From: Durusdinium trenchii
Taxonomy: Eukaryota; Sar; Dinophyceae; Suessiales; Symbiodiniaceae
Reading direction: 5' to 3'
Assembly: GCA_963970005.1 (NCBI GenBank)
Contig: CAXAMN010006446.1
Location: 1,346,376 to 1,410,375 of the forward strand
DNA length: 64,000 bases
Shown here: piece by piece, positions 1-9,800 of the stretch
How the letters are laid out: the number at the start of each line of letters is the position of its first letter
Numbering within the stretch: position 1 is the first letter of the stretch
The notes under the pieces: generated by a model
What the model was told of the DNA's origin: nothing
The model's database searches: none
The model's input: the letters and a program-made list of their open reading frames with translations, nothing else
Translations under genes and position numbers: made by a program

Positions 1-554
1 ACGACCCAGTACGCTGTTGTGAGCTGCTGATCCTTGTTGGAGAGAACGTGGACACTCCTATAGGTCAATTTCTTCTTATAGGAAACTTCCGCCGCCGGCT
101 TGCCCGGGAACTGCTTGTATAAGTGGCATACCTGCAGCTGGAGTGTCTAGTGTTTTTTTGGCTCGCAGACTCAATGTCTTGTCGCCGCTTTGGGGATTTG
201 GGGGTGAAACCTCTCTCAACGACCCAAGTAGTCGGAGTGTCCTACCGCAAGCCGCCGAAATCAGGCTGCGTGCAGGTAGGGAAGTTCAGCAGCACGACGG
301 TACTGCGCAAGTGTAGGACGTGAGTTCCACCACCATCTATAGGCCAGTACTTCTCTCTGCGCATCTTGGGTGCAACATCGATGCAAGGTCTCTCAACAGG
401 GTGGGCAACAGTGCCACCACGGCAAGTGTGAGCAGACATGCAATCCTTGACCCAGTAGAGAGCGATCTCTCCGAAGGAGTGTGTTGGTCGACAGATGCAC
501 TCATCAGGGATCTGATGTTCTTGAGCCCAAGTCAAGAAGGACTCGTATACAGGT

Positions 555-725
555 ACGTCGTGCTCGGTACCGAAGTGGTACCGAGGCGGCACCGCGCATT
601 GTAATAGATGGCCCGAGCGGTACCGAAGCGGTACCGAGGCGGTACCGCGCATTGTAATAGAGGGCCCGAGCGGTACCGAAGCGGCGCCGCACATTGTAAT
701 AAAGGGCCCGAGCCGTGCTGAAGTG
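555..725. repeat. GGTACC-rich minisatellite (53-bp unit, about three copies)
   Basis: The segment gcgcattgtaatag recurs at 594 and 647 (period 53) and, diverged as gcacattgtaataa, at 689 (period 42; the last unit lacks about 11 bp). Each unit carries one to three ggtaccg motifs separated by aagc or aggc. The array lies inside the retroposed gene above. Confidence 0.8.
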
Positions 726-1883
726 GTACGAGAAATACAGGACAGGTACTTGGATTGGTCATCAAAAGACTCCTGTTTTCGCGATGCCACTTTTAGCTTC
801 TGTGGGAAAGAAGATCTGTTTGACGAGACCGAATTATATCTCTTGGGAAATGGATGATGACGTTGTCTCCCGAGGTACCGAGGATTTCCCTCAAGGAACA
901 AGTGGCATAAATTCACACCCGCCCCTTCGACACATGACATGCAAAAAGAAACAAGTTGCGTCCGCCCTTTCAATGGAAGACATAGCAGCAGCAGTGACAT
1001 CCGACGCAAGCACTTTTCACCCGGACATATCACCAAACACATCCTCATCTTCCAGCTCCACGTCCTGACAAAACCAGTTCCTCATGTACTCTGGTTCATC
1101 AGTGTTGAACCAAGCTTGGTAGTCACTGAGGGGATCGTGCAAGGGATCAGGGCCATGAGGCATGTGATCGTCACTAGAACTGCTGAACTGTCCAGTCCAG
1201 CCTTCGAAGTACGACCTGTGCATGGACCACTCGAAGTGGCCAGCAACGTTCGTGTACATGTACTTGACACAGAAGAACCTGGCAACGCACGTGACAGCAA
1301 CAGTAAGCTTGACCATCCAGATCCAGAAGCGCCCATCGAAGAACCTGCGTACAGCACCATGCTCTTGTGCCGCAGCAGGTCGTTCACTGAGAGATCTTCC
1401 TTTTCCTCTTTTTCTTTCTTTGTTCATGATCTTGCTTGCAACACTTCCATCCTGAGCAGTAGGTTCCATGGCCTTGAGAGTTCTCGCCATCTGTCTGAGC
1501 TGCGTACATGCATCTTCTGCAGCAGTAGACCATGCAGAACCTTCTGCGCTTGCTTCCGATCTTGAAGGTTGTGATCCATGATCTTCGCCTGCATCCAGGC
1601 GTGAGGCACTGCTTCTCTCCCTTCTTCCATGGTGCCATGGGCCATCTCCGTAGTTGGAGGGATGCTTTCCCAAAGAACCATTCACGTGCCAAACTGAGCT
1701 TCGACTTGCATCTTCCGTATCTGTCATGTTGTCCTTCATCATGGAGTGGGTTCGCAAGTCCACGTAGAGGACACCACGGTGGAGATGGACAGTCCGTGCT
1801 CAGATGACCGGATTGGCCACATGCAACACAACGAAGATCATGCGACTTAGGACACATGATATGGAGAGGAAACGCCTCAACCG

Positions 1884-1905
1884 CTTGAGCCAAAATGGCT
1901 ACGGA
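1884..1905 (-). other. Dinoflagellate spliced leader (DinoSL) relict, full 22-nt match
   Basis: The minus strand reads TCCGTAGCC, then ATTTTGGCTCAAG, identical over 22 nt to the conserved dinoflagellate spliced leader. It is followed directly by the open frame of the retroposed gene, with no GT donor after it. An SL RNA gene would have a donor and an Sm site, so this is a leader copied back into the genome from a trans-spliced mRNA. Such relicts are known in dinoflagellates from recycling of processed cDNAs. Confidence 0.9.
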
Positions 1906-2025
1906 GGGAGTGTCTAGTTACCGAAACGAAACTCCCTGCTCACAGGTACCCAGGTACCCTTTCAAGCTGCAGGGAACATGATGCCCTCAAAGCGTCATCA
2001 CTCCCTCCAAACCCACAAAAGCACA

Positions 2026-2235
2026 TCATGGTGTCAGGCACTTCTCCGCGGCGAAGTGCAGCATGCTGCGCTGCAAATCTCCCGCGCACGCATGGACATC
2101 TGCACGCTGCTTGAGGAGCCTCAGACGACCTACGAGTCGTTGGAGGGGATTTTCCAGTCTGCTCTGGTCTTTGACTGCGGCTCTAAGGCTCTTCGTGACC
2201 AGGAACCAAAGACACTCAAAAAAGTCCCTAGGGGT
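2026..2235 (-). CDS. Candidate exon of an unrecognised gene
   Basis: The minus strand has an open frame with a natural composition: ECLWFLVTKSLRAAVKDQ, then an Arg/Leu-rich amphipathic stretch (RLVGRLRLLKQRADVHACAG) ending near AAEKCLTP. It looks like a helical segment. It sits 120 bp upstream of the spliced-leader relict on the same strand, but the relict marks an independent insertion, so the two need not belong together. No family recognised; splice sites not resolved. Confidence 0.25.
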   Translation of the reverse strand, partial: TPRDFFECLWFLVTKSLRAAVKDQSRLENPLQRLVGRLRLLKQRADVHACAGDLQRSMLHFAAEKCLTP

Positions 2236-5050
2236 CGGTGATGGAGAAGATGCTGGTGGCTTCACATGACCCGTTTGGCTCCCAAAGACCCTAATTGACA
2301 AAATTCTGGATGTTTGGAGATTAGTTTGTTTTGATGTTTGGAGAATTAGGGTCTTTTGATTTGGTTTTTTTGACATCTCCCTCAACCATCTAATTCTGGA
2401 TGTTTGGAGATGGAATCTTCGAGATGAGATGAGATGGTGATTTCGTTGAACAAGGCTCTCAAACCCCAGGCGAGGCACGCGCTTGTAGAGCCTATACAGA
2501 GCCCATTCGACCACTGTTTTACGAGGAAAAGGCCATATATGGGTGGCTGATGGTGGTGCAAAATAAGGTCATTTAAGATTCGAGGTTTATATAATATCTT
2601 CTCAGAAGGTACCCTCCTGGCGCCTACACAAAGTGTCTCCAATCATGCTCACAAACATCTCGTACGCATTTCACACATTCCTTCTCCATCACTCCAAGTT
2701 ATTGTCAGTTTTTGACATCGAGCCGTCTTGCAAGGGATCAAGTTACCTTTGATATCCAAACAAAGAAGCATGATCCACATCTCCTCTCATCTCCTGTTCC
2801 TTTCCCTGGAAGGGTCTATTCCGTTCCTTTCAGGGAAAGCAACGAACGAATCACCGGCTGCTGCTGCCCAGCCGCGCTATCGCCTCCTTCTCGTCCACCT
2901 CGCCGTGGGCCAGCGCCAGCACAGCGGATGCTGCGGATGGCCGGTCCACTTCCAGCTGGATTGACCTGGTGAGAAAAGGGGCGGTCGATGAGCATAGTGA
3001 AATGAAGATCCATAGGTCTACCCTCCCGACAGGTCCCGAGAGGTCTGAGGTGTTTGGTCTCGGTTTGGACGGTCAAAGTACCTTGAAGGTACTTGGGGCC
3101 CTAGAAGTTTGGGTTTATTTGGGTTTAAAGATATTTGGGTGGCTTCACCTATCAAGAGCAACCAAGACCTATACCACCTCCCACACAGAATCTCTCATCA
3201 CACGACCCTTTAAATGGCAGTTGACGGAAAAACAAATCAGGACCCACTTAGCATATTGATATCACGGTAGGCAGATGTACCCAGGCTTGGCAATAGCTCG
3301 AGCTAGCTAGCCTGCAGAACATGCAGGGAATCTTGCGACCCCGGTGAGCTCGGACTTACGCCATGGTGTCAATGGACGCTGGTTTTGGGTCACATGCGAT
3401 GGTGCCAGAGATGAAGAATGCAGCGCTGCATCCGCCGCCGCCTTTTGGCCTCATGTAGCCACCTCCCAGGGACCAAAGGAGGAACACCTTTGGCTTTGAG
3501 GTTTTTGGAAACTATATAGAGAGCAGCGAAAGCCAGAACCTTCCCTTGGCAGTGCCGGCTTGAACAGGATGTGGCTTGTCGAGTGATTCGGCTGTGCTTT
3601 TGGGACGCGTTCTTCGTGCCGTTTCGCTCCGTTCCTCGACCGGTCATCGCAGACGCTCACCATGCGACATACAGCCAAAGCCACATAGCGGACCGGACAC
3701 CAACCACGGCGGCGGACGTGATCCGATGCGGACGTCCTCACGTGCTGGGTGGAACATCAGCTGTGCGGTGCACTTCTGCAGTGCAGAAGGAGAAGGGGCC
3801 ACACACCGAGGTTCACATCAACATGCCGACTTGCGTCGCTGAAGTCCATACAGCTCCAGTGAGAACGTCGGGAAGCGGAGCGGACATACATTTGGACAAT
3901 GTGCCTTCATCGTGGCCACTTCCGCCCAGGCTCAAGGTTCAAGAGAACGCCAGGTAAACTACACCAACCCCACTGAAGCTACTAGGTGGAGGCCATCGCT
4001 ATTAGGTTGGAGGCCACCGCTACTAGTAACAAGAAGCTATACTAGTAGCAAGAACGCTACTAGCAGCACACCAAACCCACCACGAATAGCCTCATCAGAT
4101 TCTCATCACAATCCCAAATCGCTGCAAGAAAATAACACAGCGGATGCAATGTAGGGCGTCGCCTCACAAGGGACCATGTGAACGGCCTGAAGTTTTGAGA
4201 AGCAGAAGACGCGAGCGCTCCCCTTCGCGCGCCGCAACAGGACGCGCTTCTTGAGACATTACCTGCAAAGAACTCGCTTGTCGCATTCGTGTGCGCTCGC
4301 CTTCCTTGCCAGCCGGGAAACATGTCCCATGGTGGAAACTCGTAATGGGTTCGCACCAACATAAAGGATCAGAAAGGGTTCCAGACTGCTGCGTTGTCAT
4401 TCTGTAACTGTTTAACTCCACGCCAAATGCGCTGAGGCGTGCATCTTTGGCTGTAAGGCCCAGCTATGTTCATGGCTACTGCCTGCGAAGCCAGCAAGTG
4501 GTATCCTTGCAACAAGCAAAACCATCGAGAAGAATGGTGCTTGAAGCTGCAAGTTACTTGCAAGTTCTACTCAGCCATGCCGCCCATGCCTGTAAACTGT
4601 AAAATGAAACATGGAACGACTGGCCTTGCCGTGTGCTTGAAAAGTGAAGGCGCGGTTGGGGCTCTCGAGACAAATCTGTAGCAGCCAGGTGTAAGCTGAC
4701 AAACCGCCACGGGCAGCCACTGGTGCTATCAGCAAGCGCAATCTGATCTCTCGCAGTTGGTCCATGGCCTATCAGCAAAAGCTTTTATCAAGACACATGC
4801 ATTGTTGAACGACGGAAGTGCGGCGACGGTCAAGGCCCAAACGGTAGGTCCGCTCGGTCCGCCTGCTTCTCCACAATTGCATCATGTTCTGCCAACCAAA
4901 AAGGCTCCTTCTTCCCGTTCTTCCTCATTTGATCTTCCCTTTCCCTGGCTCTTTTAAGAGGACGACCACGTACTACGCAACTGATGCGTAAACGAGCCCA
5001 TCACACAGAAACAGCAGGTAACTTCCCTCGGAGGGCTCCAATACCAGACA
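2236..5050. other. Gene-poor stretch
   Basis: I see no convincing gene. Open frames here are short, alternate between strands and have compositions expected of chance. It contains a duplicated phrase (ggatgtttggagat at about 2309 and 2399) and CTACTAG-type repeats at 3970-4075. Confidence 0.5.
3970..4075. repeat. CTACTAGTAGC-type dispersed repeat, copy 1
   Basis: Contains several ctactagg/ctactagtaacaagaagc/ctagtagcaagaacgc units. The same vocabulary recurs at 34,960-35,035, 35,195-35,285, 49,826-49,875, 57,510-57,575 and 61,964-62,040. Confidence 0.6.
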
Positions 5051-5051
5051 C

Positions 5052-5125
5052 TTTATGGGACTGCCATGTATGCTTACATTGAACCCCCAAACTACCCCAA
5101 CTGATCGGCAAATATACCAATTCTC
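5052..5125. repeat. Diverged copy of the GGGACTGGCAT hairpin repeat
   Basis: Shows gggactgcc at the left, a C-rich centre (aactaccccaactgat) and cggcaaatatacc at the right. This is the same order as the intact hairpin element at 38,145-38,225, but the arms no longer pair well. Confidence 0.4.
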
Positions 5126-5275
5126 TTTGACACCCCCACTGCGCCCAGGTGCTGCATGGCACCGCCAGCACCAACCGCAGCGCTCGCGGCGCCGAACTCT
5201 TGGGCGATGCTGCTGAGTGCGAAGCCTCTTGCGATAGGGCTGGAGTCTCGGAGCATGAAGTAAGAGTTTTGTTGC
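5110..5275 (-). CDS. Candidate exon, Ala/Gly-rich, unrecognised
   Basis: One minus-strand frame reads MLRDSSPIARGFALSSIAQE followed by FGAASAAVGAGGAMQHLGAV and runs to a stop near 5100. The composition is protein-like, but it is short and has no recognised family. It overlaps the repeat-like segment at 5052-5125. Confidence 0.2.
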
Positions 5276-5732
5276 AGAGATCACCGGTTCTTGCGGGGGG
5301 ATTGTTCATGTTGTGTGAATTTATGTGATGTTGATAGTTATGTTTGCTTTCACGGAAAACAAGTTCTGTTAGCTGCTTGCGAGGACGTTCCACCCATGGC
5401 TCAGAACAACGGGCCACTTACCCATGTCATTACAACCATCCTATATAGTTCGAGGAAGAACTAACTCACATATCCCCCCACTTGAGATGGAACATATCCC
5501 ACTATTGCCGGACATGACCCATGGGCCATGGGACTGGCAAATGTACATACCACCTTCCATGCCATCTGGGCAAGCTCTTTGAGTCCTTAGAAGGTTTGGT
5601 ACATCCCAGGGTGGTGCAGGGCAGGATCAACTGGTCTGCGAGTGTACGTGTACTCTGCGCCCTCTGGTGTAGAGAAGGACAAATCACTGCAAATACGGTG
5701 GTGTTTGCAAACCCACCAATTAAGAACAATTA

Positions 5733-5737
5733 AACAA
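5733..5737. repeat. Target-site duplication AACAA (left copy)
   Basis: AACAA directly precedes the left LTR and is matched by AACAA at 24,763-24,767 directly after the right LTR. Five bases is the usual copia duplication length. Confidence 0.85.
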
Positions 5738-5910
5738 TGCGAGTGGATCTTAATCAGCGAAGTTTGAAGCTATCACTGACGGTCCATAAGCGGCGTAGCG
5801 TCGGAACGGAAACCGCACCTTTTCTAGTCGCTTGATCCTTGAGCCAAAATACATATGGTACATATATATGTACAAATTGCACTGTACGTGTCGCTGCACT
5901 TCCATTCGCA
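5738..5910 (-). repeat. 3' LTR (173 bp)
   Basis: Same length as 24,590-24,762 and differs at one position (catatatatg here, catatgtatg there). Ends form the inverted pair TGCGA...TCGCA, giving the canonical TG...CA. Carries cttgagccaaaat at 5838-5850, a 13-nt match to the 3' part of the spliced leader in element-sense orientation. Confidence 0.95.
5838..5850 (-). other. Truncated spliced-leader match inside the 3' LTR
   Basis: On the element-sense strand this reads ATTTTGGCTCAAG, the last 13 nt of the dinoflagellate spliced leader, followed by GATCAAG. The same sequence is in the other LTR at 24,690-24,702. Confidence 0.5.
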
Positions 5911-6428
5911 CCCCCCATGTGAACGGCAACAATATGTTCCGATCACACACGAAAATTTAGGGATGTAAGTGCTACAAAAGAAATTGTATGATTTGCCGCG
6001 AGACTCATATGAGGCTCATACTACGAAACATGCTGGACTAAAGCGGACTTTTACATATAAAGTGTGCAACTATGGCTCAGAACCTATGAAAATCGAATTG
6101 AACAAGTGAGACAGTCACGAGGCCTCGCTCAGTATCCACTCAAAAGAGCATCGCTTTGATGTAGATCCGAACTGGTGACTTCCACGTAGATGTCACATCG
6201 GCAACTGACTTCACACTTCTCAAAAGATGTAGGTTTTGGTTTGGATACACTTACAGAACGGCAAGTCGGAGAGACAGTCGGTGACTGTCTGCCTTCCATT
6301 ATGCTCATGGTATCAAATCGTCAATCCGAATTTGCAACGATACACTTACAGCGTTTCAGGTCAGATAAACATCCGGTGAATGATTTCCTCCCTGGTTTGC
6401 ATGGTATCCTCATAGTCGTTCAAAGAAA
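5911..6428 (-). other. Element 3' untranslated region with G-tract next to the LTR
   Basis: About 520 bp between the likely end of the coding frame (6,429) and the 3' LTR. The plus strand reads cccccc at 5911-5916, so in element sense six G residues directly precede the LTR. This is the only candidate polypurine tract for plus-strand priming and is short. No reading frame of note. Confidence 0.6.
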
Positions 6429-6818
6429 TCACCACTGGCGATAACCTCTCCATCCACGATGATCCCAGCTGCCCTGAGCATCCCACCGATCATCTTCTCC
6501 CTTCTTGGACTTTCCCTTGGACTTGCTCTTTCCCTTCCCCTTTTCAGAAGGTTGAGGTACTTCGCGACGTTCTTGCGTTAGTGCCGGCCTCCAAGATGTT
6601 CCAGATTGGCCTCCTCCTTTGGAATGTCCTCGGGATGATGAAGAAGTTGTACCTTCTGCTGCATGTGCGTTGGCGGCAAGATCTTCCTGCAAAGCTTGCT
6701 CAAACACATCGGTAGCACTGGATGGTGATTTATCATGTGGTCTGGCTTTTGGAGCAGCCTTCGCCTTGTTCTCCTCTGCTGATGAGGGCCCGAAACTCTT
6801 GGTGCTCTTGAAGGTTTT
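6429..6818 (-). CDS. Displaced C-terminal segment of the third element frame
   Basis: From about 6,815 this frame reads TFKSTKSFGPSSAEENKAKA, continues with a DVFEQALQEDLAANAHAAEG segment and ends in a Lys/Gly/Ser tail (KGKGKSKSKGKSKKG) and WDHRGWRGYRQW before a stop at 6,429. The Lys/Ala/Glu composition continues that of the upstream frame before 6,818 (EAKAASSSRAEAKPAST). The frame open at 6,578-6,815 instead turns into Arg/His/Leu-rich text typical of a wrong frame. One extra base in the four-base homopolymer at 6,815-6,818 would join the two. I take this as the true C-terminus, likely a basic nucleic-acid-binding tail. Confidence 0.65.
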   Translation of the reverse strand, partial: KTFKSTKSFGPSSAEENKAKAAPKARPHDKSPSSATDVFEQALQEDLAANAHAAEGTTSSSSRGHSKGGGQSGTSWRPALTQERREVPQPSEKGKGKSKSKGKSKKGEDDRWDAQGSWDHRGWRGYRQW

Positions 6819-9800
6819 GGCTCCTCACTTGGTGCTGACGACGGCTTGGCCTCGGTTCTGGGTGTAGATGCTGGCTTTGCCTCAGCTCTTGACGAAGATG
6901 CTGCTTTCGCTTCAGACTTAGTCGTTGATGTTGACTTAGCTGTCGCCTTGGCTGCCTGCTTCTTCTTGCCCTGAATCTCCTTGGCCCTATCTCCAAAGCC
7001 TAGACGATTGGTAAGAGCTTGAACATGCTTATGTTCTACCACGCTCATCCATCTCTCTGTATGTCCAGCGTTGGGGTTTCTGGCCATTGACTCTATGACT
7101 TCCTGTGCTTGTGGGGGCAACCTGATCTCATGTTGATCAATGATCAACAGAATAGACTTCTCCCACTTGCTCTTCATTCTCGAGTACATGATGTCCAGAG
7201 GATCGATCACCTTGTGGTAGGGTGATGTAACGTCGGTTCTAAAGTAAGAATATGTCCGACACCCATAAATCGCATGGATGCACTTCTGTACCAATTCAGT
7301 CATTGCGCTGGCTTTCTTCGCTTTCAACTCCTCAAGCTGGGCATCAGTCAAGTTGGTGGGGTATTCGAAGTTGCCATATTCCTTCTTGAAGGATTGCGGA
7401 GTATGACCAAATGATAGGATCACGAGTGCCACCTTGCAAATGAATTGCTCTCCCCTGAATCGGTGCCAGGCCTCCTCAGTCGTAATATTGTTGTCGTTGG
7501 CAAAGATTAACATCATGTCATCTGTTGGATCCAATGGTCTCCCATCGTCATCGATTTCAGTGGAATCCCCTGTACCGAACTTGCTTATCACATCCAGTCG
7601 CTTCCTTTTCCAATTTGCTTTGAAGTCGGTAAGGCTGGTGCAATAATAGCTCTTGTACATCAGGGAGATCATGTTCAGCACACATTTGACCACATACCTA
7701 TCCATCAAACCCGATGCATTCATGGAGACGTCCTGACAGTAGGCTCTCTCTTGATGCGCATAGATTCGAGGTTCCGGTACTCGACAATAGATGGGGAGAT
7801 CTTCGTTGTCTCTTCCTTCTTCGGGATTGAACTCGGTCGCTCCATGCTGTGCATAGTATCCCGGTTCATCACGATCTGTCGGTCGATTCGCCTCCGGATG
7901 TAAGTCGTCGGTGACGTCTTCATCCTCGGGTTCACCATCTTGACGTTTCTTCCCCTCATATTGTTGTGTGCTCCTCTGGATCTCGATGATTACATTTCGT
8001 TCGTCTTCATCTTCTAGATCAGAATCACGACCGTAGTCGATCTCGTCCTCATTGAAAGATGGGGTCTCGACATTGTCACTCTTGAAGTTTTCTGCACCAT
8101 CAGACGGTTTGGAAGGATCTAGATTGTCCATGTCCTCGTCGTCGTCAGCTGCTTCAGTTTGAGCGATGTCTTCTTCCCAAGCCTTTCTGATCTCGTCCAT
8201 AGTGGCCTGGTCCAATATATCTTGATCATCATCTTCAGGCTCCTTCTCTTCCTTCTTTTCCTCTTCATCGTCGCTCACAAGATCAACGGGTGAATCGGAA
8301 ATGACAGTGTTGCGAATACCACACGAGAGTAGCCTGCCTTGACAAGATAGACACACGGACAAAGATGAAGAAGTCAAATGCATACATGATGGACACAAAA
8401 TATTGCCATCCACGTTGCGATACCCTTCACATGTTCTGGAGATGATTTCGTCCCAAGTTTCCTCACTGATGGAATCCTCGATCAGCTCTCCATTGTCATC
8501 GAATTGTACTTCATCGATAAGGGACACGAGCTTTTGGACGTTGTCATCTGTCGCCGAGGCTGACTTCGTGACTTCGTCGGCTCTCTCGAGGATGGTATGC
8601 TTCTGAGCAACCCAAAGTCCATGATGTGCCGCTAGAACAACTTGCTCTCCAGTGCTTCCCAGCAGGAGTCTCCTCCATGCCTGAACGTAGTCGTCCCAAT
8701 ACCAAGCACCTCGTACACATCTCCATGGAACTTCTCTAAAAACAACAGTGTAGGAATTCTCCGAAATTCTTCCCCCAAGCTTCCTCAAAGTCATGATTGG
8801 AACATAAAGGCAAACGGGCATTCCCACTCTTGGCCATCTTGATCTCAGAATCTTTGATGATCGATCATCCCACGGCGCAAAGTGGTTGAAGAAGACACTA
8901 CCTCTATATCCCTCCGTTCCACCAGGGACAATTCCTAGTTTCATGATTGACTCAATATTGGAAAGCGATGTCATGTGAAAGCTTCCTCCAAGCTGCATTG
9001 CCACATTCTCTGGAATGAGATGTGAAGTCCACACAGGATATATTGACACATCCTCTTCAAGAACAGTCTCTCTTCCAGAATTGTGAGAGGCAACAGCTCG
9101 AATTGCACAAGGAACGATCCAACGTTCATGCTTCAGAAATGACGGTGCATCTGTGCTGTAGTACATGAGGTTTGCCCAGTATTGCCTTTCCTCTTCGAGT
9201 GAGACATCCTCCCTTGAGATACGAATGGCGGCAATCTGATAGCGTACTCTGTTCTGCAACTTCTTTGCATGCCACATCGCCTTGCATAAATACTGGTATC
9301 GCTCTGTCTTGACATCTTGACGATGCCGATCACCTGAGATAGTACTGATATCGACACCATCGTTGAAGACATAGTCATATTCCAGGATCTCATCGATGTT
9401 CACCCATCCACCCTCATTGCACTTCGGGGACACATGAGGTTTTCGACCGCGGTGCGATTGAATCCCATTATGCTTTCCCACTCCATGCCTGAGTAGTCTA
9501 TTGAGTCTATGGCTAACCTCGTTGACCCGCTGACTCTCCTCGCTGAACTTGTCGATGCGAGTTGCTGGGTTCATCTTTGGTGGATCCGTGAAAGTTGCGT
9601 CTCTCTTCGGTCCATTCCAGTACTCCACATAGAATGTAACTCCATACTGTGGAATTATCTCGATGCTTCCTCTATCGCAAGTCACCTCAATCTGCCGATA
9701 TCCAACCTTTTGAACTTGTTGTGGGTCAGGAGCAAGGTCCTTCACTTTGGGCATCTTTATTCCGAGTGCTGCAGCCTCCTGAATAAGTGCATCAAGTTCC

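Larger units (their letters stand above)
242..1905 (-). pseudogene. Spliced-leader-headed retroposed copy of a zinc-knuckle protein gene, frame-broken
   Basis: Reading leftward from the spliced leader at 1905, a frame opens almost at once. Its first true ATG (about 1850) gives a CCHC zinc knuckle, CVACGQSGHLSTDC (CX2CX4HX4C), as in retroelement Gag proteins. Near 1765 the sensible frame switches to one starting YVDLRTHSMMKDNM and running to a stop at 1017. This second part is polar and Ser/Lys-rich, has a hydrophobic segment (WIWMVKLTVAVTCVARFF, possible membrane helix) and an acidic end. A third open frame (1048 to 242) has the Cys/His-containing stretch PDECICRPTHSF and is interrupted by a minisatellite at 555-725. 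No introns are evident. The leader fused directly to coding sequence, without introns, fits a reverse-transcribed trans-spliced mRNA. The gene of origin is not recognised; a retroelement gag-like gene is possible. The end toward position 1 is unclear. Confidence 0.55.

Noticed and set aside
7434-7646. Plus-strand frames throughout 5.9-24.5 kb
   Set aside because: They are shadows of the minus-strand element frames.
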